Assembly: GCA_003345545.1 (NCBI GenBank)
Contig: PRDH01000070.1
Location: 1 to 40,187 of the forward strand
DNA from: Candidatus Thorarchaeota archaeon
GTDB taxonomy: Archaea; Asgardarchaeota; Thorarchaeia; Thorarchaeales; Thorarchaeaceae
Length of the DNA: 40,187 nucleotides
Direction: 5' to 3'
Part shown: piece by piece, positions 32,835 through 40,187 of the stretch
Layout: the number at the start of each line of letters is the position of its first letter
How positions within the stretch are numbered: position 1 is the stretch's first letter
Notes under the pieces: generated by a model
Told to the model about the DNA's origin: nothing
The model's input: only the letters and a program-made list of their open reading frames with translations
Database searches by the model: none
Translations under genes and position numbers: made by a program

Positions 32835-35231
32835 CTAGACAACTTCAGCCTGGACTTTCCTCTCCATGCCGAAATCAGCGGGTCTCATACTCTTGCGTAG
32901 TGCCCATATTGTCATGCCGAACAGGATAATGAGAGCAATGACCCCTGCGAGCATCACAGTCAGATTCGTAGCTGCCTGTGTCTCCAGCATCACCAAGACA
33001 GGTGCAAGAATCAGAGCCAGCAGGTTGACCACCTTGATCATTGGATTGAGCGAGGGACCTGCAGTATCCTTGAGAGGATCACCCACAGTGTCGCCTACGA
33101 CGCTACACTTGTGACGTTCCGAGCCTTTACCTCTATTGTGAGCGGGATCCCGGGGCTCACTCTCTATTGACTTCTTCGCATTGTCCCAAGCACCACCAGT
33201 GTTGGACATGTATACTGCAAGTAGCTGCCCAGATACGATGATTCCTCCGAGGAACCCTCCGAGGGCCGCTATGCCAAAGAGAATGCCTACAATGAGAGGT
33301 ACTGACACTGTCAAGGCCGCAAGAGAAACAAGTTCCTTTTGAGCTGCTGTAGTCGAGATGCCGACAGCCTTTCCGTAATCAGGTTTGACAGTACCCTCAA
33401 GAACGCCGGGTATTCTGAACTGCCTGCGTACCTCCACGACCATCTGCCCAGCTGCACGGCTGACTGCTTTGATGTTCACGGAAGAGAACAGCCATGGCAG
33501 TGCGGCACCAAGAAGAAGCCCAGAGAACACTCGGGGATCATCAAGGAGTAGATGCTCCAATCCTGCCACGACTACAAAGCTATTGAATAGGCTTACTGCA
33601 GCAATGACTGCAGAAGCAATTGCTACGCCCTTCGTGATTGCCTTAGTCGTGTTGCCCACCGCATCGAGCTCAGCCAATACCTTGTCAGACTCATCATCAA
33701 AGTCACCAGGAGATAGCTCAGCGATACCTCCAGCATTATCACTGATTGGACCGTATGAGTCCATGGCGACATTGTTGCCTGTGTGAGATAGCATCCCGAT
33801 ACCAATCAGTGCAATACCATAGAGTGTCCAGAGATTACCCTCTATACCGACAACGAAAGCGGGCGCAAAGAGTGCAGCTACTCCGGGCATGAAGAGAACG
33901 GTAGCGATACCGAATGTAGAAACAATCACCACTAGTGCGGCCACAGTTGATTCATACCCTGAGGCGATACCTGATAGGATTAGGGTTGCTGTGCCCGTGT
34001 CAGTGGACTTGACAATCTCCTTGACAGGTGCCTTCCTGAGAGAAGTGAAGTAGCTTGTAATGGGATTGAAAGAAACTGCTAGCATGACACCGACAGCAAC
34101 TAGAATTCCGAATCTGATATCTCCCACGTAGAGCCATGACAGTATCATGGTCAGAGTAATTGTGAAGGCACTGGAGGCCTCGTAAGAGAGGAACATTGCC
34201 TTCTCTGCATAGACTGCATGCTTCTTCAGCAATCTTGGCCACACAGGGACCATTACAGTACCAATCATTGATGAGATGACGCCAACAGCTCTCACGAACA
34301 ATGGAAATACTACAACCGCGAGAGCTCCACCAGGGAGAAGATTGGCGAAGAATTCGATAGGATCTCCTGGCAGCCCTAGACTGTCAACATACAACACGAT
34401 AGCGAGAATCAATGAGGAAACAATTGTGACTTCGTATGACTCAAATATATCTGCGGCCATACCTGCGCAGTCACCCACGTTGTCTCCAACGAGGTCTGCA
34501 ATAACGGCAGCATTTCTTGGGTCATCTTCAGGTAGGCCCTGCTCAACTTTGCCTACGAGATCTGCACCGACATCAGCTGCTTTGGTGTAGATTCCACCAC
34601 CTACCCTCATGAAGAGTGCTAGAAGTGTGCCACCAAGGCCAAAGCCTAGAAGCGCATCCGGTGACGCGATGCCAAAGATGATGAAAATGATAGTGCCACC
34701 AATCAGACCCAGTCCGTCGGTGAGCATACCCGTAAAAGTACCGCCTCTGTACGCAATCGTCAGAGCGCGATTGTACCTGTTTTCTCCCTCACGTGTAGCC
34801 TGTGCAACCCTAATATTGGACTCAACAGCAATACGCATGCCAAGTTGTCCAACCATCAGCGAGAAGCTTGCACCAAGGACAAAGGCCAATGATCGACCAA
34901 CACCGACGATTATGCGGCCTGCCTCTGAGTCTCCGAATAGGACTTCGGTGCCTCTCTCTGGTGTCGTTATATAGACGGTGAAGAAGAGAAGGAAAGCCAA
35001 CACAAACAGAATCGGAACAATCGTCTTCAACTGCCTGCGCAGATATGATAGGGCACCTTCCCTGACACCGTTCCAAACCGTCTGCATCTGCTCAGTCCCT
35101 TTGTCCTGTACAAGAACACCCCTTCTGAGCCACCAAGCATACACGAGACTCACGATAGCTGCTGCAATGACTGTCAGTATCATAAACTTGGCAATCCAAT
35201 GCATTCCTAGGAATGTCTCGAATAGTTGCAT
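32835..35231 (-). CDS. hppA: membrane-bound proton-pumping pyrophosphatase
   Basis: Integral membrane enzyme that couples pyrophosphate hydrolysis to ion pumping, with about 16 helices in 798 residues. The active-site motifs are complete: DVGADLVGKVEQGLPEDD, GDNVGDCAGMAADIFE, DSYGPISDNAGGIAE and the C-terminal VVGDTVGDPLKDTAGPSLN. The segment GNTTKAITKG has Lys at the position where K+-dependent enzymes have Ala, so this should be a K+-independent, H+-pumping type. The ATG at 35231 has GGTGA at 35240-35244 with an 8-nt gap. In-frame starts at 35246 and 35327 add a polar N-terminus that looks non-coding. A terminator follows. Confidence 0.96.
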   Translation of the reverse strand: MQLFETFLGMHWIAKFMILTVIAAAIVSLVYAWWLRRGVLVQDKGTEQMQTVWNGVREGALSYLRRQLKTIVPILFVLAFLLFFTVYITTPERGTEVLFGDSEAGRIIVGVGRSLAFVLGASFSLMVGQLGMRIAVESNIRVAQATREGENRYNRALTIAYRGGTFTGMLTDGLGLIGGTIIFIIFGIASPDALLGFGLGGTLLALFMRVGGGIYTKAADVGADLVGKVEQGLPEDDPRNAAVIADLVGDNVGDCAGMAADIFESYEVTIVSSLILAIVLYVDSLGLPGDPIEFFANLLPGGALAVVVFPLFVRAVGVISSMIGTVMVPVWPRLLKKHAVYAEKAMFLSYEASSAFTITLTMILSWLYVGDIRFGILVAVGVMLAVSFNPITSYFTSLRKAPVKEIVKSTDTGTATLILSGIASGYESTVAALVVIVSTFGIATVLFMPGVAALFAPAFVVGIEGNLWTLYGIALIGIGMLSHTGNNVAMDSYGPISDNAGGIAELSPGDFDDESDKVLAELDAVGNTTKAITKGVAIASAVIAAVSLFNSFVVVAGLEHLLLDDPRVFSGLLLGAALPWLFSSVNIKAVSRAAGQMVVEVRRQFRIPGVLEGTVKPDYGKAVGISTTAAQKELVSLAALTVSVPLIVGILFGIAALGGFLGGIIVSGQLLAVYMSNTGGAWDNAKKSIESEPRDPAHNRGKGSERHKCSVVGDTVGDPLKDTAGPSLNPMIKVVNLLALILAPVLVMLETQAATNLTVMLAGVIALIILFGMTIWALRKSMRPADFGMERKVQAEVV

Positions 35232-35457
35232 TTTATCTTTCACCATTCCGTTTTTCTTCAGTGTACTAGGAGTCCAGAACACTTGACTCGTAGACCTAGA
35301 TTCCGGTGTGATTGAGCAGTTGGGCAAAAAATCGCCCTCTTAAGGATATCTTTGGGGGATGTCCAAAACAAACACGATGCGACTCAGTCGATGATGGCTT
35401 TATCACTGAATAGTCATTATCGAGCATCTGACCGAATCCCAAAAGGACATGAAGACT

Positions 35458-35640
35458 TCAAACGGGTGGCGGTCTTTGTATGTCAGGCTTCGTAACAATA
35501 TCTGGTCTGTGCCCAAGCTCTGCCTGTTGCTCAAGCTCTGCCTTTTTTTCGAGCGTGAGTTTCTGCTTATGGTCTACCCATTCTGCAACTGCTACTAGCA
35601 TCACAGGAAAAACAAGCACTAATAGCCAGAGTAAGAACAA
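35458..35640 (-). CDS. small single-pass membrane protein
   Basis: 60 codons. Residues 1-21 are one hydrophobic helix (FLLWLLVLVFPVMLVAVAEW), followed by a charged, Gln/Glu-rich segment and a Pro-rich end. AAGGAGGA stands directly before a TTG at 35640, a strong ribosome-binding site though only 2 nt from the codon. The next in-frame start, GTG, would shorten the helix. It lies 226 nt upstream of the pyrophosphatase on the same strand and could be co-transcribed. Function is unknown; a chance frame is possible. Confidence 0.4.
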   Translation of the reverse strand: MFLLWLLVLVFPVMLVAVAEWVDHKQKLTLEKKAELEQQAELGHRPDIVTKPDIQRPPPV

Positions 35641-35814
35641 TTCCTCCTTGCACAGATTATTCGCATTATTCTATTGGATTGAAATCAATTAAACTCTGCG
35701 ACCTGGTTGGGGATGGTTCTGTATTAATTCCAGATTTGATTGACGTTGCAAGACTGCGGAGATTGGATGAATTACACAGAAAAAGCCACAGAACAGAACA
35801 ATCCTGATGAAGAA

Positions 35815-35891
35815 TGGTGGACCGGGCGTGATTTGAACACGCGGCCTCATGGATGCAAACCATGCGATCTGCCGGGCTAATCTACCGGCCC
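35815..35891 (-). tRNA. tRNA-Ala (anticodon UGC)
   Basis: Complete cloverleaf on the reverse strand. The acceptor GGGCCGG pairs with CCGGTCC, the D stem is GATT/GATC, and the anticodon stem CATGG/CCATG holds loop TTTGCAT with anticodon TGC. The T arm is GCGTG-TTCAAAT-CACGC. The acceptor contains the G3-U70 pair, the alanine identity element. The discriminator A and CCA (35815-35818) are encoded. No intron is present. Confidence 0.96.
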
Positions 35892-35917
35892 ACTGTTGGA
35901 GAGCTGTCCAGTGAAGC

Positions 35918-35929
35918 GGGTTTTAACCC
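35918..35929 (-). promoter_or_regulatory. TATA box of the tRNA-Ala gene
   Basis: GGGTTAAAACCC on the reverse strand is centred about 33 nt before the mature tRNA 5' end, leaving a short 5' leader for RNase P. It overlaps the stop codon of the ZPR1-like gene at 35923-35925. Confidence 0.55.
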
Positions 35930-36534
35930 TTACGCTCTGATATATCCTCGCGCAAGGCATCGACCCAGACTGGAGCACCCTTCAATTCGGAAGCCTCTTC
36001 GGGTGTCAGTTCTTTGTACTGAACGAGAGTCATATCATCCGGGAAGATTCCACTGACACCAGCAGGGTCCTCCATCACAAGAGTAAAGGGAAATTGCCCC
36101 TGCATTGCGGCTTTCATCTCTTCGAGAATCTTAGACGCTCTTTCTTTCTCTGCTTTCAACTCAGCAAATCTGCAGGCAGACTCGACGACAGCGCGAACCC
36201 GAAACAAGATTCCTTCAACATTAGAAATGAAGGCGTCGGCTGAAGGACCCGGTTCAACCTCGATTCCCCATTCAGGTAACCGATAGGTGCAGGAGCCAGA
36301 ACGAACGATTCTGACATTCAGGAGAGACTCATCATCTACGCGCAAACTGAAACGAGAAGGCCTTCTCTGCTCAGCAGAAAAGACGTCGTTATGACTGAAA
36401 CCGCACTTGGGGCACCGAACCATGAACATTGCAAGTTCATTGAAGAATGGAACGCTGTAGAGCATAGAGCGGACCTTCAGTCTGCCCGTGCCACAGGCCG
36501 GGCAATTGGATGCTAATTCGTCCTCAGGTGTCAT
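35923..36534 (-). CDS. ZPR1-type zinc finger protein
   Basis: About 203 residues with one ZPR1 domain. The zinc finger is C11xxC14 ... C41xxC44 (NCPACGTG, MFMVRCPKCGFSHND), followed by the beta-rich segment SRFSLRVDDESLLNVRIVRS. Next is an S-G-S-C-T-Y-R-L-P-E-W-G motif and a long helix ending in a hydrophobic strand. Eukaryotic ZPR1 has two such units and binds elongation factor eEF1A; archaeal homologues have one and an unproven role, plausibly EF1A folding. I place the start at ATG 36534 because a TATA-like CCTTATAGG lies at 36563-36571; an in-frame TTG at 36543 is close. Longer starts up to 36669 add a Cys/Leu-rich segment that does not look coding. Confidence 0.85.
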   Translation of the reverse strand: MTPEDELASNCPACGTGRLKVRSMLYSVPFFNELAMFMVRCPKCGFSHNDVFSAEQRRPSRFSLRVDDESLLNVRIVRSGSCTYRLPEWGIEVEPGPSADAFISNVEGILFRVRAVVESACRFAELKAEKERASKILEEMKAAMQGQFPFTLVMEDPAGVSGIFPDDMTLVQYKELTPEEASELKGAPVWVDALREDISERKG

Positions 36535-36736
36535 CTCAACCAAGACACCTGTCGTTGCATTTCCTATAAGGCTGACCATATGGCAGTTCGATGATTTCGG
36601 GTACGGTTGAGGATACATCACTGTAATCCTCAAAAGCAAGAGGGTGTTGGTTATCGTAGTGCACGCCAAGCATTATCTGACAATCTAAGAGAGATGCTGC
36701 AATAGAAGATAACAGGTTAGAGAGAGGTCAGACTCC

Positions 36737-37930
36737 ATGGAGATCAACGGTATCTACATCATTAAGCGGGATACTGGGGTGTGTCTTTACTACAAGGACT
36801 TCTCGGGTTCTGCGTTTGACCCGCAACTTCTCTCATCCTTTCTGGTGGCAATGACATCATTCTTTGACGAAGCAACGCGATCGATCAAATCTCAAGCGCG
36901 GGCATTTGAGGGCACTGACTATACTATTCTGGTCGAATTTGGTGAATGGACACTAGGCGCGATATCAACAAAGAGTGACAATGCGAACGTCAGGGCAAAA
37001 CTGAGAAGGGCTATTGCCAAATTCGAGGAACAGTTCGCAGTCCTGAAGTTCATCGAACTGGACCTAGCTGTTCATACCCGTTTCGAACAGACAGTCATGA
37101 GTGAGTTCGTTCGGGAGAACATTGAGCCAGAGACTCTCATGGCTGTAAGACCTGAGTGGGAGTACCTTGCCCACAGACCTGATGTTATTTCGTTCCTGAG
37201 ACTCATACCGGATATATGTTCTGTCGAGGATGCTGCATCGTTCTTGGAGGTCCCTGTCGAGATTGCACTCAATCTTGCAGCGGAGGCGTTATGGGAAGGA
37301 GTGATAGTCATCACGAATCCCGTGCGGCCGGATGACATCTATCAGACAACATCATTGACTCCTTCCAAGGAGGCGTTAGAAGGTCTTTCTTCGGAAGCGG
37401 CCAAGACACTTTCAGAGCTAGATGGGGAGACCCCACTGTCCATTGCAGCTGAGAGGATAAGAACAGAAGACTTGAAACGTTTTCTTGAAGAAGTGGCCTG
37501 GCTCCAGAAGAGAAGCATAGTCGAGCTTGTTTCGCCAACACAGGCCGTAGTAGTCAGATACTCCTCAGCACTGCAAGCATTATTGAAGCGATTGTCAGAG
37601 ATAATTGGTTTTCCGCCTGTCAGGAGAGTCTTCTTTGAGGCCCGCGAGAGATTAGCGAAACTCTATCCATGGCTGGCATTTGTGGGGTTCAAAGACAGTC
37701 TAGATATCGACATGAGGAGCTCGCTTCTATCTGCAACATTGAAGGGATCCATTGCTCCAGAAACAATAGAAGATGGTTTTAGGGCCTTCATTCAGTTCAT
37801 TACTAGAATGGGAATGGACCTCATAGGTAAGAAACCGCTAAACAAGATTATCTTCAACACCAAGGGGGAGATTGAAAAACGATTTCCAAGCACCGTATTT
37901 CAAATAGAGTGGGAAGCGTTTCTTGTCTGA
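36737..37930 (+). CDS. longin/roadblock-like domain protein with winged-helix repeats
   Basis: 397 residues, soluble. Residues 1-120 (MEINGIYIIKRDTGVCLYYK, then a helix and the pair YTILVEFGEWTLGAIST) follow the beta-beta-alpha-beta-beta-beta-alpha order of longin or roadblock-like domains, abundant in Asgard archaea. Residues about 140-200 and 215-270 look like two winged-helix units. The final 120 residues include a hydrophobic helix FRAFIQFITRMGMDLIG and an amphipathic end. The ATG at 36737 has GAGAGG at 36722-36727. It is divergent from the ZPR1-like gene. A link to GTPases or membrane trafficking is family-based inference only. Confidence 0.65.
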   Translation: MEINGIYIIKRDTGVCLYYKDFSGSAFDPQLLSSFLVAMTSFFDEATRSIKSQARAFEGTDYTILVEFGEWTLGAISTKSDNANVRAKLRRAIAKFEEQFAVLKFIELDLAVHTRFEQTVMSEFVRENIEPETLMAVRPEWEYLAHRPDVISFLRLIPDICSVEDAASFLEVPVEIALNLAAEALWEGVIVITNPVRPDDIYQTTSLTPSKEALEGLSSEAAKTLSELDGETPLSIAAERIRTEDLKRFLEEVAWLQKRSIVELVSPTQAVVVRYSSALQALLKRLSEIIGFPPVRRVFFEARERLAKLYPWLAFVGFKDSLDIDMRSSLLSATLKGSIAPETIEDGFRAFIQFITRMGMDLIGKKPLNKIIFNTKGEIEKRFPSTVFQIEWEAFLV

Positions 37931-38031
37931 GGTTCGTCATAGCGTGATCTGTTTCTTGAACGGCTAATAGCGCACACACAAATCCCTTAAACGTTGGTTC
38001 TTGCATCAGTTGCGCGAGGAGTAGAATAGAC

Positions 38032-38811
38032 GTGCAAAGAGCAAGTATGTCAGGCGCAGTTCCAGTCTTCGCTCTGGGTTTGACCATCCTTGCAGTTTTC
38101 GTTCTTCTCTCAGCGACAGGATACGTTGATGCACTTCTCGTCCTGCTATCAATACTGACCCCCCTAACAGCATTCCTGCTTGGCGCACTGGGACTCCGCC
38201 TCTTTGGCAGAGAATCAGAAATGAGACATGACATGTTTCACAGCGTCAATCTCTGGATAGGTATTGGCCTAATCATGCTCTCCCTCTCAGAGGCTGCAGC
38301 GATTCTGTTGAGTATCACCGCAACCCCCTTGCAGATCGAAGCAACTATAGGGCTGATGCAGCTGCCAGGACTATTGCTCTGGGGATTTGGGGTATTACAG
38401 TACCTTCAGTCAGCGAACTCATCTCTGGAATTTGCAGAGACTGGAAGACTCTGGATGATTCTACTGGTCGTTACGTCACTGGCAACTCTGATACTTATCG
38501 CAGCCATTGCTCTTTACATGCCCGGGACCGGGGTCATTGAGAATGTTGTTCTATCGCCTATCGTGGTGGGCCAAGGCATGCTAGCAACTATCGCACTCGG
38601 ACTTGTCTGGACCTTTAGACATGGGGAAATTGCTAGACCTATATTCCTGATTTTCTGCGGATTCCTGCTATACCTAATTCGCACTGTCCACTGGGCATTC
38701 ACGGTTTCCACGATTGGTACACCGCTCAATGGTGTTATTGCTATTGAAGCATACATTTTCCTCGGTGCGGCGTTGGTGCTAGCACGGAATCTTGGAGTTC
38801 GCGTCAAGTGA
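38032..38811 (+). CDS. multi-pass membrane protein of unknown function
   Basis: 259 residues with about seven hydrophobic helices separated by very short loops. Examples are SGAVPVFALGLTILAVFVLL, IGIGLIMLSLSEAAAILL and IFLIFCGFLLYLI. This layout resembles seven-helix sensor or receptor-like membrane proteins, but no retinal Lys or other diagnostic residue is identified. The start is GTG at 38032 with GAGGAG at 38016-38021; ATG 38050 in the same frame is an alternative. It ends 14 nt before the end of the opposing ABC transporter gene. Confidence 0.75.
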   Translation: MQRASMSGAVPVFALGLTILAVFVLLSATGYVDALLVLLSILTPLTAFLLGALGLRLFGRESEMRHDMFHSVNLWIGIGLIMLSLSEAAAILLSITATPLQIEATIGLMQLPGLLLWGFGVLQYLQSANSSLEFAETGRLWMILLVVTSLATLILIAAIALYMPGTGVIENVVLSPIVVGQGMLATIALGLVWTFRHGEIARPIFLIFCGFLLYLIRTVHWAFTVSTIGTPLNGVIAIEAYIFLGAALVLARNLGVRVK

Positions 38812-38825
38812 CTCTGATTTCGACC

Positions 38826-40187
38826 TCACTTTGCAGCGCCTGATTCTGAACCCTCAGATTTCACTCCACCTTGCTGCGCTACAACCGTCCTTGCCACTTC
38901 CAGTCTTTCTTCGGTTATCTCCTCGATTCCTTGGTGAGCATAGTAGGTTTCATAGACGGCCTTAAACGCGCCGTTCTTGGCGAGCAGCTCCTCGATGGTA
39001 CCTTGCTCGACCAATACACCATGATCAAAGACAAGCACACGAGAAGCATTTGCGATTGTTGTGAGACGATGAGCAATCACAACCGTGGTACGGTCATGGA
39101 AGAGCAGCTCCTGTGCATCCTGTACCAGAGATTCACTATATGCATCGAGACGACTCGTAGCCTCATCAAGAATCAGAATCTTGGGATTAGCAAGCATAGT
39201 ACGAGCTATTGTAATCATCTGGCGCTGGCCTGCACTCAGATTCTTACCACTCTGAATGACACGGGTACTATATCCATTTGCAAGCACCTCGATAAACTCG
39301 TCTGCGCCAATCATGGTGCACAACTCCATTATCTCTTCATCAGTAGCATCAGGTTTTCCGTATCTGATGTTCTCCATGACTGTATCATCAAACAAGTAGG
39401 GCTCCTGAGGAATGAGTGACATGGCATGATGAAGTGAGTGCAGCTGGACATCGCGAATATTCTGATCTCCTATGAAAATGGCTCCTTCCTTGGGATCATA
39501 GAATCGGTTCACAAGCGCCGCAATAGTCGTTTTTCCAGCTCCAGTATGTCCAACAATGGCTACAGTTTCGCCAGGATTGATAGAGAAGGTGACATTCTTG
39601 AGAACAGGAGTGTCCTTGAGATACTCGAATACGACATTCTTGAAATAGATACCATCATTCTCCGGACGCAGGGCGACTGCATTCGGAGCATCAGTAATTG
39701 CCGGTTTTGATTCTAGGACATCTGTTACTCGGTCCATCGCGGCCAGTGATGATTGGACCTGTGTGGCCATCATACTTAGCCCAAGGAGTGGGAACATGAT
39801 ACCACGTACCAATGAGATACCAAGGAATATGTCGCCAAAGGAGAGTAATGGAAGCACGCCGACTGCCAGAGATCCTGCAACAAACAGCATGGCAGCAATG
39901 GCAAATTGACCAATGGCCGCCATCAATGGCTGCATTGAGGTCATCAGTATCATGAACCTGAAGCCATATCGATACGCCTTCTGGTTCAATGACATCAAAT
40001 GCTCCGCGAGTTCATCTTCACGATTGAACGCCTTTGCGACCTGAATTCCGCTGAGATTCTCAGCGATCTGGCCAGACACTTCTCCGGAAGCTCGTTGTGA
40101 GGCGAGCATGATCCGCTGTCCTACTGTGCCGAAGAGCACTGCAATGAATATTATTCCTGGCACGACAACGAGAGAAGTCAGAGCAAG
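38826..40187 (-). CDS. ABC exporter with fused permease and ATPase (partial, N-terminus beyond window)
   Basis: The frame is open to the right edge, so the first helices are missing. The visible part is the end of a type I exporter membrane domain, with the coupling helix region GEVSGQIAENLSGIQVAKAF, followed by a nucleotide-binding domain. Walker A is GHTGAGKTT, the Q-loop SLIPQEPYLF, signature NLSAGQRQ, Walker B ILILDEATS and the H-loop VIAHRL, all intact. It should work as a dimer exporting a lipid, drug or peptide. A second half-transporter gene commonly lies next to such genes and may be just outside. The C-terminus ends in a short polar tail. Confidence 0.93.
   Translation of the reverse strand, partial: LALTSLVVVPGIIFIAVLFGTVGQRIMLASQRASGEVSGQIAENLSGIQVAKAFNREDELAEHLMSLNQKAYRYGFRFMILMTSMQPLMAAIGQFAIAAMLFVAGSLAVGVLPLLSFGDIFLGISLVRGIMFPLLGLSMMATQVQSSLAAMDRVTDVLESKPAITDAPNAVALRPENDGIYFKNVVFEYLKDTPVLKNVTFSINPGETVAIVGHTGAGKTTIAALVNRFYDPKEGAIFIGDQNIRDVQLHSLHHAMSLIPQEPYLFDDTVMENIRYGKPDATDEEIMELCTMIGADEFIEVLANGYSTRVIQSGKNLSAGQRQMITIARTMLANPKILILDEATSRLDAYSESLVQDAQELLFHDRTTVVIAHRLTTIANASRVLVFDHGVLVEQGTIEELLAKNGAFKAVYETYYAHQGIEEITEERLEVARTVVAQQGGVKSEGSESGAAK

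Noticed and set aside
35320..35345. GGGC and GCCC around an A-rich loop, possible terminator
   Set aside because: Only a 4-bp stem, and on the reverse strand the T run is inside the loop rather than after the stem.
1..40187. CRISPR array, prophage or insertion sequence
   Set aside because: No regularly spaced repeat array, no transposase, integrase or phage structural gene was seen on either strand.

Overview
The window is archaeal chromosome. It carries a group II chaperonin, archaeal-type HMG-CoA synthase with its thiolase and DUF35 partners, a GTP-type dephospho-CoA kinase domain, TATA boxes about 25 nt upstream of starts or RNA 5' ends, several apparently leaderless genes, and GGAGG/GGTGA Shine-Dalgarno sites inside operons. 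A ZPR1 zinc-finger protein, a seven-bladed WD40 protein with an extra C-terminal domain, a longin/roadblock-like protein and a membrane-anchored alpha-alpha toroid protein together suggest an Asgard archaeon, perhaps Thorarchaeia-like. That placement is inference from gene content, without a database search.

Layout. 1-7400: thermosome, a BioD-like P-loop protein, thioredoxin reductase, a secreted toroid protein, an unrecognised 526-residue protein and an AbrB-like regulator. 7478-9120: an asparagine-synthetase-like protein with Ser in place of the catalytic Cys, then the remnant of a ThiS/MoaD-type gene. 9435-12100: mevalonate entry operon (HMG-CoA synthase, thiolase, DUF35). 12087-17863: a phosphoesterase, a fused PPAT/dephospho-CoA kinase, the NAD(P)HX repair enzyme and an NfnAB-like flavoprotein pair. 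17963-21418: a VWA protein with an HExxH motif, and a MoxR ATPase. 21683-26828: a degenerate AAA+ protein, SMC and a kleisin-like protein in one operon. A ScpB-like kite protein follows at 28881 after an MFS transporter, so most of a condensin set lies within about 8 kb. 29935-31518: two independently promoted structured RNA candidates flanking a SagB-type nitroreductase. 31535-40187: WD40 protein, membrane pyrophosphatase, a small membrane protein, tRNA-Ala(UGC), ZPR1, longin-like protein, a multi-pass membrane protein and a partial ABC exporter.

The most unusual signal is the RNA pair at 29935-30035 and 31419-31518. Each is about 100 nt and starts about 25 nt after a TATA box. Both fold into the same shape (long terminal stem, conserved pyrimidine-rich strand, 7-bp inner hairpin). 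The stems have unrelated sequences while the single strand is nearly identical, a pattern expected of a conserved RNA structure. I do not recognise the family.

Other points worth checking are the pseudo-AAA+ protein in the SMC operon, the bifunctional CoA enzyme, the Ser-type glutaminase domain, a 30-codon reading frame coupled to the ScpB-like gene, and a perfect palindrome at the chaperonin promoter.
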